From Linyphia triangularis (Eukaryota; Arthropoda; Arachnida; Araneae; Linyphiidae), in contig OZ021724.1 of assembly GCA_963978545.1 (NCBI GenBank), positions 98,997,792-99,061,791 of the forward strand: a stretch of DNA of 64,000 bases, written 5' to 3'. The notes beneath the pieces are model-generated. The model made no database searches. It was not told the origin of the DNA and was given only the letters and a program-made list of their open reading frames with translations. The translations under genes and the position numbers were made by a program. Positions 41,201 to 56,200 of this stretch are shown here, piece after piece (within the stretch, counting starts at the first letter, position 1; each line of letters opens with the position of its first letter).

Positions 41201-44200
41201 CCTGCACTATATAGCTATATATATCACTGGACAAGAAATGTCCATCAAAATCTTTCAAATGCTTACTTAATATTCTCTACACGTTCAAATATTTTTCAAT
41301 TATTGCTTAAATATAGACAAAAACTGTATTACCTTTCTTGGGATCCAACACTAAACCTCCTTCATAGGCTGGTTTTTTTCTACCTTTCTTATTGGTCAAC
41401 TCTAATTCTTCACCACCTTCCGTCATGGCCTACAACAGTGAAAAGTTGACACATGAGACGTCCCATTCAAATGGTTAAGTAAAATAAAGCCTTTAAGTTT
41501 CCCCAAATATTTGTCAGTAAAGGGGGAAAAAAAAACAATGGTTTTCTAAATTTTCAAAACTCCTATTAAAACTCATTAGATTTCGTTATATACAAGGTGA
41601 GATATTAAAAAAATTTCGCCAAGTACACTAATAAATAGTTTTGTTGGAGTTTGGTTTTATGATGCAAAAGCAACACAAGGACCATACTGTACCAAACTGA
41701 ATTGTTTACGTTGGATTTTTTTTTTATAGTGCTATTGTGCTGAAACATGGTGGCCATGTCACTGATGAAGTAGAAATAAATTTTTTAGACAGACAACACT
41801 TGGCTTTTCAACAGCTTATACAAAGGGGAATAAAAAAGGTATAAGAATTTTATTCATAAATCCAGAAGCAGAATGAATGAGCACAATCTGTTTTTAGTAA
41901 ACATTTTGCAGTGGGTACTCATTATTACTTCTCTTCTAATGTTGCCACTTAGCAGTGAATAAACTGGCAAAAATAAAAAAAATTTAGACTGAGTTGAGGC
42001 AAAGTAAAAAATATTTTTACAGTAGTTTAAGTGGATAAATCTTTAAGTCTTACTTGACATTTTGTATATAAAAAAAAACCCCTATTATATACAATTTTAT
42101 AAAAAAAAAAAACATTTTACATACTTAGGGCATCAATTCATCTTAAGCAAAAGACAAAAAATTATTATTTTTAAATATTACAACAAAAATAAAATATAAA
42201 GTCATAAAAAAAGTATTATTGCAATGCCTTGCTAGGTAGGTTTGGAGTTTTAGATTTTTCCTATATCACAAGCAAATTTGGGAAATTTTCCCTAAGTATA
42301 CTTCCCAGCAGGGTTGGAAAAAAAAAGTTTTTTTGTTTTGTTTAAATCAGGTTTTTTTTGTTGTTGTTTAAACAGTTTTTTTTTTTTTTTAAATCCATTT
42401 CTAATTACTTGTATACATATTTATAAATAAAATTTGACATAACTAGAATAATTAATGTTCAAATAACAAATAATATTCTTTCCGAAAATAATTTAAACTT
42501 ATTAAATAAATAATTGCTACTTATGCAGTCATTCAAATCATATTAAATTTTAGTATTATATTTAGAGATACATTTTTTAAAATTCAACGTATACAATATA
42601 ATTCAATAGTAATTGTTTACTGCATAATACATGGAATATTGCTCTTAGATTCCTCAGTAATGGTGATAATCTGTACAAAAGGATATTTTAAGGTTTAGAA
42701 ATAAGTTATTAAAGCACAAAATCTCTAATTCAGAAACAAATTTAAAATGCAGCCTACAATTGAATTTTAATTAATAATTTTGAATAATTATAAAACATTA
42801 ATAAATCCATTAGATTAATATTAAAACTTACTGTTAATACATATAAAAACTTCAATAGTCTTTCATTTTAAGATTTATTTAAAAAAAGTTATTTACAACA
42901 ACAAATAACTTGAAAAATCTAATTATAAATAAACAAATAAAAAAACAATTTTAAATTATTCTTAAAAAAACCAATCGACTTTTTTGAGAAAAAAAAAAAA
43001 CATTTGGTTTAAACCATGCCAACCCTGCTTCCTCAAAATCATTTTCCTGTTTCACCCTACTATCTTTTATCGTTAAAACTTTACTGTTAACGTTATAGCG
43101 GTTTAATTGATTTAAGTGAAGAGATCTTTAGGCTTTGAACTTGTTCTTTTGCAATTGAAACGGAGGCTAAAAATATGCAATGTACCTGATGTTTCTTTCC
43201 AATGTATTTGGGAGGGCAAATGTAGTCCTCAGCGTGAAAAGCATGCAATAACAGAAACTCGTTGCGTTCCGATCTTCCACCAAGTAACGTACGTGACTGA
43301 AAAATAGACATAATTAATATTAAAAGCTAAAAAAGAATACCATTACGCACAAGAAGCGTACTTTCTTTCAAGATCCAGTATATCACAATAAAAGAAAATA
43401 ACCACTTTTTCTGACAACTCGAGTTATTCAAAGTTTCTTAATCTATCTATTACAAGCATACGAGCAATAATTCAAGGTGTGCAATGAAAGATTTCCGCTA
43501 AAAGCTTCCTTATTTAATTAAGGTTCTTAAATTCAAGCCTGGATAATAAATCTAGTCTTCCAAGGATCCTAATGGACAATGCTTTTCATTTTGAAGAAAT
43601 TCTCAATGGAGAAACAGCAGCAGCTTTGTTTCACCAAAGTGACTGTAAGGGTCATTAGTAAGGCTTTAAAACATTAAGGTAAAAAACTACTAAGAAGGTT
43701 CTAATTTATAGAAACTGAAACATGCATGGAAACTTTGCTATGACACTTTTCTATTAAAAATTAAGAAACACACACTTTTTATTTTGGAAATTTATTTCTT
43801 CGGCAAACACCCTCCAAGGCCAAAGAAAAAAATGTTTTGCTTCCTGTAATCCTACCGACCCTAAAATTACGATACAAAAATTCCTACCCTAATGTTTTTT
43901 TAGACTTTAAAAAAATTAATTATAATTTTATAAACAGCTTTCGTTAAAGCAATTAATTAAGATGTCACAGCAATCGATAAATGAGCAGTTAAACCTGAAG
44001 AAAAATTATAAATACCTGCTTAAATACCCAATTTCGGTAAATATCTGGGTATATACCCAGGATATTGACTCACAAAAATAAATATACCCAAGTATTTTAC
44101 ATCACTGATCAATTTTAAATCTTACATTAATACTCTAATAATATTTATTTTTGCTTATTTGTTAAAAATATTTTACAAAAAAAGAACCCTACCTATTTAA

Positions 44201-47200
44201 CCTGATTTTTTTTTGTCTATAACACAGGAAACAAACCTTAATTTTTTTTTACCTAAGCAATGTGCAATTTTCAGTTAAATCTGAAAGCCCTTATATTAGA
44301 TTAGATAAGAAAAGAGAGTAGCAAAGCCAAGCGTACCTAGACCTGATGTCCCATTGTATCACTCTAATATCATACTAAGAAGAAAACTGCCTAAGTCATG
44401 ATAAACAGGACAGTGGACTTACAGAAGGTCAAACAGCCTGAAAGGGGGACATGGCAAAAGTCATCAGACTTGATGTTAATAACACAACAGGTTTGAAGCC
44501 TAATGCCCATGAATGATTGACATTTGACAAAAACATGCTGTACTGTTTCGTCTGAGTTTCCACCATCAATATAGACATGGTTCGTACACTTGAAGGAGAA
44601 AAAAAATTCAAGGACTTTTTAAGCACTTTTCAAGGATGCGTTATCAACACAAATACATTTAAAAAAAAAATCCAATTTTTTTTTATTGGCAACCAGGTGC
44701 ACGTTCAAATTGAGTAAATACAAAAAAAATGTTTTTTTAGGTTGCAATGAAAGAACATTTTAAGGTTACAATAGAAAACCTTCCAATAATCATGTCCCAT
44801 AAAAAGAGAAGTAAAGTAGCTAGTACTCACTTAGTAATTACGCCAATATCGTATGTGAACATCCATTTAATTGTCTTGTTTCATCATATTGAGACTTTCG
44901 TCAAATAATAATACAAAAGTCTTAATGATTAAACTGTCTTCCAATCTACTTAGAAGGCTTGATTACAAATACTGTATAATATGCAGTTTTTTTTTTCTCC
45001 ACATGAAAATTTAGAATTTAGATGCAATCATGCTATCGGCTAACATGCATCAATTACAAAATTTATCACTGTTTTCATTTAATTCCTAAGAGCCATGATA
45101 TTTTTATGATTTTCAATGTCCATAGTACTTCAGTATTTAAAACTTCATTTTCAATTACATGCGCCTCCATTGCGCTGCCGACGTTGAATGTTGCGAAATA
45201 TATCCGCTTTTGGGGTATTTTTTATTTTATCATTAGAAATAGTTCGAACAATCCTCATCGAACTTCTTACAGAAACTAAATCCATTTTTACTCTTTCCAT
45301 AGTTTTTTAAAGCACTTTCTCCCATCATGACATTTTTGACACACAAAGTATATAGTGCAAATCTAACACATAGTCTTCAATATTATATTCTGGCTTTTCT
45401 AATCAGTTTGAATTGAAAATGCATTTCCCTGCTATTTTTAAACAGTGCGCAAAAAATTAGCACATACGATACAAAAACGAAAAAAGAGATCATATGACTT
45501 GATTGGATATTCCAGATATGTTGCACAAGCGCAGCACTGTACTCATCAAAGGGGGGAATAGACAAAATTTTTGTATATTCAACTACAATGTTTTTCTAGT
45601 TGCTGATTGGCTTAACTTAATTCGAAAGATTTTGCTCACTTTGTTAACCAAAGTTTTTTAAGATGCCATGTTTTTAGAAAATAATATGAAATTCAAGCAC
45701 TTTAAACATATTTTTACAGAATTCAAGGTTTTCAAGCACTTGAAAATGAAAGATTTTTTTTCAAGGACTTTTCAAGGTTTTTTAAAAACGTACGAACCAT
45801 GAATAGATTAACAACTGGAGACTGTTTGAATGTCAATGTAAAGAGAAAAACGTGCAGGTGTTTGATGATGCTGGATGGATGATTAACCAATCACAGTTCA
45901 CTTTTATTACTTTCAATTACTCATACACATACATACGGTAATGAAAGTATAAAATTTGGTCAAAAAATGTGTTTTTTTTTTTTTTTGCATTTCTCCACAT
46001 TTTGATCTAAAAAAAAATTATGTGTGTGTGTATGTGGTCAGCATAACTCCGAAACAAATTGACCTACAATGTTCAAATTTGGTGTGAATTAAAATAGCAA
46101 TAGACAAAACCAGGTGGAGCCATTGCATATATATTGACGTAAGGATTTCAAATTTATGTCATTTCATTAAATGATCTTTTTCGTACCTACTCACCAAATT
46201 TCAAAGTGGTTATATAAAGTAGTTTCTAAATGCACTGGGTTAGAAGATTCATCGTAACACATTGAGTATAGGGAATGATCCTTACTAAGACTTCCTCTGA
46301 AAACCTGTGAGTATAGTGGGACTTGATTAAAGATTCTCACCATGATACAGCCAGCAATATTTGTGATCTGCAGCGCCAGGGGCAGAACATTGAGCTCACA
46401 GCAGATGCGCAGAATAAGTTCACTCCTCAACATTCCATGGTCAATCAGACTGAACAGTTGCTTGGAAGATCTAGAAAAAAAGCGGAGTGGGTATAAAACA
46501 TAGACACTATTTCTAAAAACAAACTTAATGCTAAATTTTATAACAATAAGTATTAATCACAAATACATCTAAATTTACTTGTCAGTCAGTTATCAAAACG
46601 AGTAATTAATTATAAGTAAAGCTCACTTGACATACAATTTAGCAGTAGAAAATTTGTTTGAATGAGAAAAGGGGATAATATTCTGTTTGAAATATAAACA
46701 GTGTTTATACATAATCACAAACAGGGGTCTATACAGAAGGAAATTTGGGAACAGACCCTTCACAAAATTCCATGCCAAAAAATTATAATTGAGATATTTA
46801 AATAATCTAGGAGAAGAAGGATATCATTGTAAATATTTGTAAGTACCAACTCAACATTAAAAATTGTTTTTATTATTGCATGAAAGTTACACAAAAATAT
46901 AAAAAAATTGGACAGTTTTCACAAAATAATTTTCTTTCCCCACAAGAATAGGACCCTGTAAATAAAAACCCTAGATAGAACTCTGACAAAAGCAGTTTGA
47001 CTCTGAACTATCAATTCAAATGTATTAATTTAATATCAAGCAATATAACCCATAAAAACAGAGTTTTAAAAAAATCCTCTGTATGCATTGTAAATTTTTA
47101 TACTCATTAACACAGCGTCAATATCAAAAACATTTCTATCAGAAAAATGTGCTGCGAACTACGTATGTTTCAAAATTTAATAAAAATGAAGGTGAATTTA

Positions 47201-50200
47201 CGCTCTAACATTCAAATATCATTTACTTATTCTGATTAAAGTAATTTGATTAGTTATTAATTAAAAAAAATTTGCAACAGGAAAGAGTTTCAACAACGGT
47301 CGATTAAATGCTAGACAAAGCATGATTAGATGACAACTAGTTGGTTTTTAATATTCCATAAAAGTAACCTCTTAGTGACAGTAACAGCCACAAAATTTGA
47401 TAGAATGCATTGTCATCGAACCTATCTGCCAAGTTTCAGTCTGATTGGATGACAGTATAGGGGTTAATTAGGCTTCGGCAGATTCCGCTCCCTTCGACAA
47501 ACAAACACACAAAATCGAAGTTAATATAAAGGATTTAAAAACAAGCTCGTCTTGAGATTAAAAACTAAGAAAATTTAATGAATACTTAGATAGCTTATAA
47601 GTACTTTATAAGGTTTATGAGGAACTTGCAAAAATAGGGATTTCCCGAGGATCAGAAAAAAGCACAATCTAAACAAACTCAAACAGAAGCGTTTACGTAC
47701 GAATACAGGCTGTGTACACATTCTGAGGGGATCTCGGAATAAGGGTGGTTTAGTATGTGACTAGAAAGTGTTTCCAGATCGTAGCTTTTGCATCGCATAA
47801 GCTCTTTCGAAGATATCTTGACGTCGCACAGCAGTCGACCACAAGTGGCACCTTTTTCGATCACACCTCCCTGTGCAATCTGGAAAAAAGACATTACATT
47901 TTGCAAAATTAAATTTACATTCTAGAAATTATAGATTTATTGCATAACAAAATTAGTTGCATCTCACTCAGATATACTTTTAAACAAAAACTAATATAAA
48001 TTAATAAGTTATTAATTAACATTGAGAAATACTGCACTAAAAGTTATTTAAAAGTAATTGTATAAATAACTGCTAATCTGTGTAATTGAAATTTCCAGTA
48101 AAATACCTTTTGGATAGCCCCATTTGGATTTCTACCAAACAACAGCGTACTTCTTACTACTTCTACGAATAAGTCAGAAATGAATTGGTGCACGATCAGC
48201 TGTGTTAATTTGATTTCATTAGGTGTAGTTATTGCAACCAGTATTGATAATTTTATTTAATACAATTACTTTTTTCAGGAGAATATCTAAAAATGAGGTG
48301 ATAAAATGCTTTGGGATAAATGTTGTGGGAATGTGTAAGCCTTACACAATTGTTCTGCAAGGTATATAAATCAAGGTATCAAATGTCTGATGATCTCGTC
48401 AGATCTCTTGATTTCGATCATATCAGTGAAAAATGGCCGATTATATTAAGAGGAAGTCCTAGCAAGGATCCTTCCCTATACTCGCTATGTTACAATCTTC
48501 TAGCCCAGTGCATTTAGAAACTACTTTGTATTAAATCTTGAAATTTGGCGAGTAGGTACGAAAAGATAACTTCGTGAAATAACATAAATTGTTTTCATTT
48601 AATGTCTATCTATTATAAATGAAAATTAAAACAGGGTTGCCACTCAAAATGCAAAACAAAATTCCTTGACTTTTCTAGGTTTTTCACACAATTTTTTTAA
48701 ATTTTCAGATTTCTTTTTTAGCCAAAGTAAACAACAATTTTTGCATACAATTGCAGTTAAAATTGTAATTTTAGAGAAGGATTATACAGAACAAAATTTT
48801 TTCGGTATTTTAATATGCATTTTTATCAATTAATCAAAATTTTGGAGAAAAAAAGCGGAAATCCACTTTTTTGCGGAGCTGTAAAATGTTCGCAATTTGT
48901 GTCATCAAACACTCGTACTTGTACACGAAGATAAATTGATCAGATGGTAGAAGTAGCATACTGTGAATCTCCCCTTATTTTTCCCAGGGGTAAAAACAGT
49001 CAAAATGTAAAAAAAAGAGGAAAATAAAAACACAGCGTTATTTTCAACTACAAAAATAGCTGAATAAGTATATATCTGTGTACTAATAATGTGTGTACAG
49101 AACAGTGGTGCAGCTAGAATTTTTTTCTGAGGGGTGTTTTAGGCAAGTTTAATCTGCCTAAAAGTCCAATAAAAATAATAAAATTATAGAAAAAGTGAAA
49201 ATTCTCAGAAAAAAAAAAAGCGGAAATCGGCGTAAAAGCGAAAGATTTTAACCCGTATTTCAGTCAATATGCTTTCAAAGGGTGCTTTTTGCACGTTGTT
49301 ACAAGAAAATATCAAGTTCTGAAAAAAAAAATTAGTAAACTTCTAGGAAGAAAACTTGAATCGGAAAGAAATTCCCTGACTTTTCCAGAAAATATCACAT
49401 ATTTTAGTTTTCCCTGACCTTTTTTAGGCATTTTCATTTTCCCTGACAATTCCAGGTTTTCCAGGTGCGTGGCAACCCTGTTAAAATATCAAAAGATAAA
49501 ACCAGGTGGGGCCACTGCATATGCGTAAGGATTAAAAAAAAACCAAAAACATATTAGACGCTATTTTCGAGTTTTTAATTTATGTCATTTCATTAAGTGA
49601 TCATTTTCGTACCTACACATAACATTGCAAGGTGGTTATAGAATGTAGATTCTAAATGCACTGGGCTATAAGTTGATAACATAGGGAGTACAGTGAATAA
49701 TCCTTACTCCTAAAACCGTAGCTGTTGGTGTGCAATAATCAAGCAGTTGTTTTCAGCTTTTATTTGTACGACTTAGAAATAAACATCAGTCTTTTTTTAT
49801 ATTCATTTGTTCACTACAAATAGCATAATAAGTAAGATAATACTCACATTCAAACGTGGCATACCAGCTCTCTTCAGTCGTCCAATCCGAGACCAGTGTG
49901 GGATTTTAAGTGTGACTATTCGATGCAAGAGAACGTCCAGGTCAAAGCCAAGAATATCGTGACCCTTGGAAAAAGGAAAGGTTAAAATAACTCCTCACAA
50001 TCAAAAGGGAAGTATTACGCATAGAAAAGCAGTAATACGATTGGTGGTTGAACTTGAGTTTAATGAAGTAGCAATATGATTGGTGGTTGAACTTGAGTTA
50101 ACAATTATGGATGCATTGAATAATCAGTATCTATTCAGTATTCGGCCATTGAGCCGAATATCTGGCGGCCGAATATGTTTTTCTATTTATTGCCAATTTT

Positions 50201-53200
50201 TTATTATTGCAAAATACCACTCAATAGAAATATGATTTTATTTTCCATTTACACTATTTAAAAAATTTATAAGGATGTGCCTTATAAAAAGCTTATAAGG
50301 CACATCCACAGCCATTTTTTAATTATGAATTTCATGGAATTCCAGGGTCCTTAAATTTGCCTACAGCATAAGATGTGTATTTTTAAATAGTTTTAAAGAT
50401 ATGAGAACTGTTACTTTTTTTATATAACCTTCCGATGCCAAGTCAATTGTCGTTAATGAAGGTCCAGTCAAATGTTTTTAAAATATAAAATAATCCTATT
50501 ATAAGTAGTAATTAAGACAAGTTTGAAAAGAAACAATACATCGGATATTCGGCCGGCCAAATATTCGGTATTCGGCCTGTCCATAGGCCAAATATTTGTT
50601 ATTCGGCCAAAATCACTATTCGGAGCATTCTTATTAAGAATATTGAGTTTAAGGGTTGTGATATAGCCTTGTTGAATCGCAGGAAAAGTGAAACATTTAT
50701 AACCGAATGTATTTTAGTATAAAAGAAAAGTTAAAGCATTAAACTTTATGGTGGCAGAAATGCATCATCTTTTGAATCGACTGTTGGGGGAACTTACTGG
50801 TAGAGGAATTTCATAAATAAATTATATACTTTAAAAACTTTTCTAAACGTAAATTTCTATCTGTGGACCAAATTCTTTATGTTATTTTATACTACTGCAA
50901 GGGGATGCAGTGAGTTTTCTAAAAAATTAGGTAGGAATTTTACGGATAATTCCAAAAATTTCAGGGATAGCTCCCAAAATGTTAGGGATAATTCTTAAAA
51001 TTTTAGGGAAATTTTTTTTATAGGATTTATTTAAAAATTAAGTACAATTTTAGGGAGAAACACAAATTTAAGGAATATTAGGGCAAATGCAACCCCTGTA
51101 CTGAATATAGATATACAACTCAAGGATTACCCACTGAAACTCTCTCTCCTCTGCTACCACAAACCAGATGCCGAAGGTTAAGATCTGGCATTCAACTTAT
51201 GTCTTAATGGTGTCGTTAACGCAGTGTAGATTTCGCGATATTTTTATCAAGCTTAATCAATTTGTAACTTATAATGAACGTTTAAATTAATATTTTAGAG
51301 AAATCCTCGCCCTTATTTCTACCACATAGCTATATCTGCTCTGAGAAAATCTTTGAAATTATGTGCTGGGGGCAGAGTGCCCACTTTTATTGAAGAACAA
51401 ATTCAAGGACTTTAAAGGACATTTTCAAGAAAACTCAAGGACCATAAAATCACATGCTTTAGACATAAAAATTCCAAGGACTTCATCCTCCTTTCAAGGA
51501 CCCAATTTCATCAAAAAAAATTTCAAGGACTTTCCAGAGCTGAGGGAACCCTTTGGGGAAGAGTATACAGGGTTCCCACTCAAATCACAGAATGAAAATC
51601 AATGACTTTTAAGGACTTAAATAATGTTTTTTACCTTTGAAAATTTGTTTTCAGGCATTATGTCTATTTAAATTTTAATAAAGTATATTCTACCAACAAA
51701 GTTACAAGTTGGTGCCTGCGTAATACAAATATGTCACAGAATTTTGATATATGGCGGATAAGTGAGGGTCAAGTCTGAGTTGCATTTTTATAAATTTTGC
51801 AGTTGGGCACACAACATCTGCAAAAATTAAGGACCTGTAAGAATTTTCAAGGACTTTTAAGCACCTCTAGTCCTTTTTAAGTACTTTCAAGGCCTTTAAA
51901 ACCAGTTCAAAAATATTAAGCACTTTTAATGACCGTGGGAACCCTGGTATAAGTCCTATCCCCCCACAACTTTTCTTTAAAACATTAATTTGTATCTTTT
52001 GGCAATACACCCAGTAGAATTCCTGAAGTCAGTAACGGTACAAAGGAATTTAGAATTGATGGACTTCTAATACTAAGGAGAGGGATGATAAAAAAAAAAC
52101 TCTTTAGTGGCAGTTTACTTTTGAATAACATATTTTAAGTCCTTTTATTAGAGTATAAATTATCTTGTGGGAAAACCTTGAGCACATACCACTAAAACAT
52201 CAGGATCCATTTTTTGAATTTTCGCCAAAAAGTAGATTAACAAACTGCGCTCTGAATCAACGCGCTCCACTTTAGTGTTTCGATATCTTGTAATTGCATC
52301 TTTGAAGTCGTATGGAAAAATGCCATCACTGGGTTTAGTTAGCACTGGAACAAATTTAAGAGGTGTTAAACATAATTCCATAGAATCATAAAATTTTTTA
52401 TAAAAACTAACATTGATTATTGTAAAATAAACATTAAAACCAAATTTTTATACAAAGGGCTCTAGATGCATGTTGAAATATATTTGCCATTAAACTAAAT
52501 ACAAATCCCGGGATAGTTAGTTTTAAAGATTTGCCAAACTAAAATAGTCATAAGACAAATAAGTTTTTAGCATTTAGTAAAGTCTCTAATTCAAATATAC
52601 ATTGAAATGTTTACGTCTCCATAGTTTATGTTTTTCCTAATTCGCATTTTTTTTTTTTTCTTCTGCTGTCCCAAATTTTATGGTAAGTTTTTCATTAATT
52701 CAATTTTCTGTATTTTCTTTTCTTTAAAAGGATTTTCAGATACATTTTTCATTTCTATAACTTTAACATATTGTGAGTGTTCTATTCAAAGAAGGATTTC
52801 CAAATGATTTGTGTTTCTTTTATCTAATTTTCCATATTGAGCAAAGAGTTTTACAGCAGGTTGTATTAGATTCATTCCCTCTTTTTTCATGTAATTTCTT
52901 TTTTTTTTTAAAGACGGATTTCTGGATATGTTTTTCATTCTTAAAATTTCAAACATTATGATTTTTGCAGAGATCAGGGGGTGAAGTGAAATAAAAAAAA
53001 ATAAAAAAAAAAATAGGTAGGAATTTTAGGGATAATTCCAAAAATTTAAGGAATATTTCACGGACAATTCCAAAAATTTTATGGATAATTCTTTAAAAAT
53101 TGTTGGAAGTTCCTAACACACATATTTTTTCCACGCATATGCTGTTATTAATACCAGCAAAAACTGAAATTTTTTTTAAAAAAACCTAACATCAAACTTT

Positions 53201-56200
53201 TTAACAAAACGTAAACTTAAGTTTGTAAATAATTAAAATTGCAGAAAATATTTTTTCCTCTGGAGGTATATCGAGATTTTTTTGCAAGTTTGGGCGGAAA
53301 ATCAGGAATTTCCCAGGTATAAATTTTTTTTAGGGATTAGCAAAAAATGTAAGTACAATTTTAGGGATTTTATGGAGAAACAAAAATGTAAGGAATATTA
53401 GGAATTTTAGGGCGAATGCGACATCTGAGAGACGGATTTCTGTATGATAAATCTTTCATTCATATAATTTTCCATATATTGCGTTTTTATTTAAAGAAGA
53501 ATTTCTGGATAATACATTTCTCATTCATACATTTTCCATTAAATTAGTGAAAACTGCTTTTTTGCTTTAGTGTTTTTTTTTTACTTTTGCTAAATTAGTG
53601 TTTTTTTGAAATATTTAAAAGTAGACATACCACAGAAATGCCCCTGATAGTGAGGTGATGGAGCAGTTTTGTCAAGAGGAAAATCTTGATGTAGAAGACA
53701 AGATGCAGCCACAATCTGAAAGGAAGCAGACAATTACTTAAATAAAAATCCTAAAATACAGTAACACTGATTTTAGGGATAATTCTTAAATATTTTGGCA
53801 TAATTCCTAAAATTTTAGGGATAATTCTTAAAATTTTAGGGACAATTCTTAAAATATTAGGGATAATTCTTAAAGTTTAAGGGATAATTTAAAAACATTT
53901 AGAAATATTTCTTTGGAAGCTGACATAGGCTCCTGATACAGACATATTTTTACCAAAACTTATTTCAACACCTTAAAAAAAACTGCGAATTCTCAAAAGA
54001 ATTGAACTTCAAATGAATTTTTAGCAAAATAACAGTTATATAATCAAACAATTATACTATTTTAACAAACATACAAATATAATTAAATCCACTTTTCTTA
54101 GCGGAATTGTTGAAATCATCAATAGCAAAAAGTGGAGTTTTAAGATAAGTATTGATTCAAAATAGGAATGCAAGTCACACATCCTTACTTCATTTTGCTG
54201 AGTTTTAGAGTTTAATGTGGTGATCAAATTGAAACACATGAGCGTAATTGGCGGCACAGGCAAGACGTCTGTTACACACACTACGTCACTCATCTTTGTA
54301 ACGAGAACCTAAAAACAGATAACAAGACTTGAGATAAAACAAAGAATTAAGAATGAAATTTAAATTTAACTAATTAAAAAATTTAGGAATAAAAAAAGTA
54401 AAAAATAATTGAAATTTGAAACCAAGAAGCACATACAAAAATGATACTTCGACCATAACCTTAAATCGAATAAAAATTTTACATTAATTTTTGATTTGCA
54501 ATATCACAAGGGAGAGGGCTATATATAAAGTGAATAAAAAAGCAGCTTCAAACACATGTAAAATGTTTGGTTCTCATGGCAGTTGTTACAAGGTTAAAGA
54601 CAATTTGGATAGAGGAAATGAGAGAATAGAATCAACAAAGCTCTATAAAAATATTTTCTTCCTAAATATTTCCTCTGATTTAACAGAGTATGTCAAACAA
54701 TAAAATATAAAGTAAAAAAAAAAAATAGTGAGTTAAGACTTTGTAGATTCAGACCAAAAATAAAAACAACTCACCAAGGCAAAATATTAGATTTTTATTA
54801 CCACACTGATCATTTTAAAATCCTCTAAAACATTTAAAGGATTTAAAAAAAAATCTAATAATAAATATTGAAACTATTCAATTCAGAATGTTACAAAATA
54901 TTTTAATGATTTCATGTTCGATAAATCTCAATTTGCAAAATTTTAAAACATGGTTCATACAGATTTTCAAAATAAAAAATAAGGACTTTCTAAGTACTTT
55001 GTTAACTTTTTAAGGACTTCAATTTTCTTTGTGATTTATACGAAAGGGTGAAATTGAATGAAAAGAAAATATTAATGAATATTAAAATTCATGAATGAAA
55101 TTTCTTTTAATTCCTAATGATTATGATCAATCATTGTGAGAAATAGATATACTTTTACTAAATGTAGTTTAAATTTTTGAAATGCAATGTAAATTATGCA
55201 TATTTTTAATAACTTCTTGTTTCCGAGAGCACTTTTAAAGCAAATTGCAAAATTTCGTAACTGGTTTTCTACCATAATTTCTACAATATTTTATTTTCTA
55301 CCACGATGAATACATTTAATTTATCGATTTAAAAAAAAAAAAAAAAATTAACAATGATGCTCAAAAGGGAACAAATTTAAACTTCTTCAGAAAACCTTTT
55401 CAAACTCGAAAATCAAATGACATTAAAATACTGAAATATCAATTAAAAATGCTCCACTCCCACCTCTGTTGGAATGTGATTAAAAGAAAATTATTAAATA
55501 AAAAGAAAAACATCTACAATTTGTAAGATTTTCATCCAATATTCATTTGCAGTGTGGCTACAGAATTCGAGCAACAAAATTCCCTTACATTTCACTGATT
55601 GCCAGAAAATTCCCTGATGTCTATCTGTTGACGTTATCATTAAAGAAACGAAAAAGAAAATAATGGCTAATTTAAAAATATACAAATTTAATTAAGTAAA
55701 TGTAATTCTAAATAGTCAAAGCATAACTGCTCCAAAATAAATTTACGCTAAAAATCAAAACAAGCATCTTTAGAGCATGAAAAAGAATGGAAATCATTAA
55801 TTAAAAAATTAAAAATTCACACATATCACTTTCAGTTAAAACATTAATTAAAAAATTAAAAATTCACACATATCACTTTCAGTTAAAACATTAATTAAAA
55901 AATTAAAAATTCACACATATCACTTTCAGTTAATTGTGTTCAATAAAATGTCCACACAAAAAAAATCGAGTACAGGATCTAAGCCTTTTCGTTTTTGAAT
56001 GCCTTTAGGATTGGCAAAACAGTAACACAGAGCTATAAAGGGTTAATAAAAATGAAAAAATCCGATGGAATCAATTAAAAAAATTAAGGAATTTAGTGTT
56101 CTAATATATTCTGTTGACAAAAAGTGCAAGTCAAGAAGAGAAATAATCATATCTGTAAAGGATGCAGTTAGATTAAAATTAGAAGATTTTTTTTTAACAA

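Noticed and set aside
44030..44075. Palindrome CTGGGTATATACCCAG
   Set aside because: Short, surrounded by imperfect GGGTAT/ATACCC words, and expected at some frequency in this composition.
55795..55935. CRISPR-like array
   Set aside because: Three contiguous 47-bp units with no spacers, within a eukaryotic transposon; a simple triplication.
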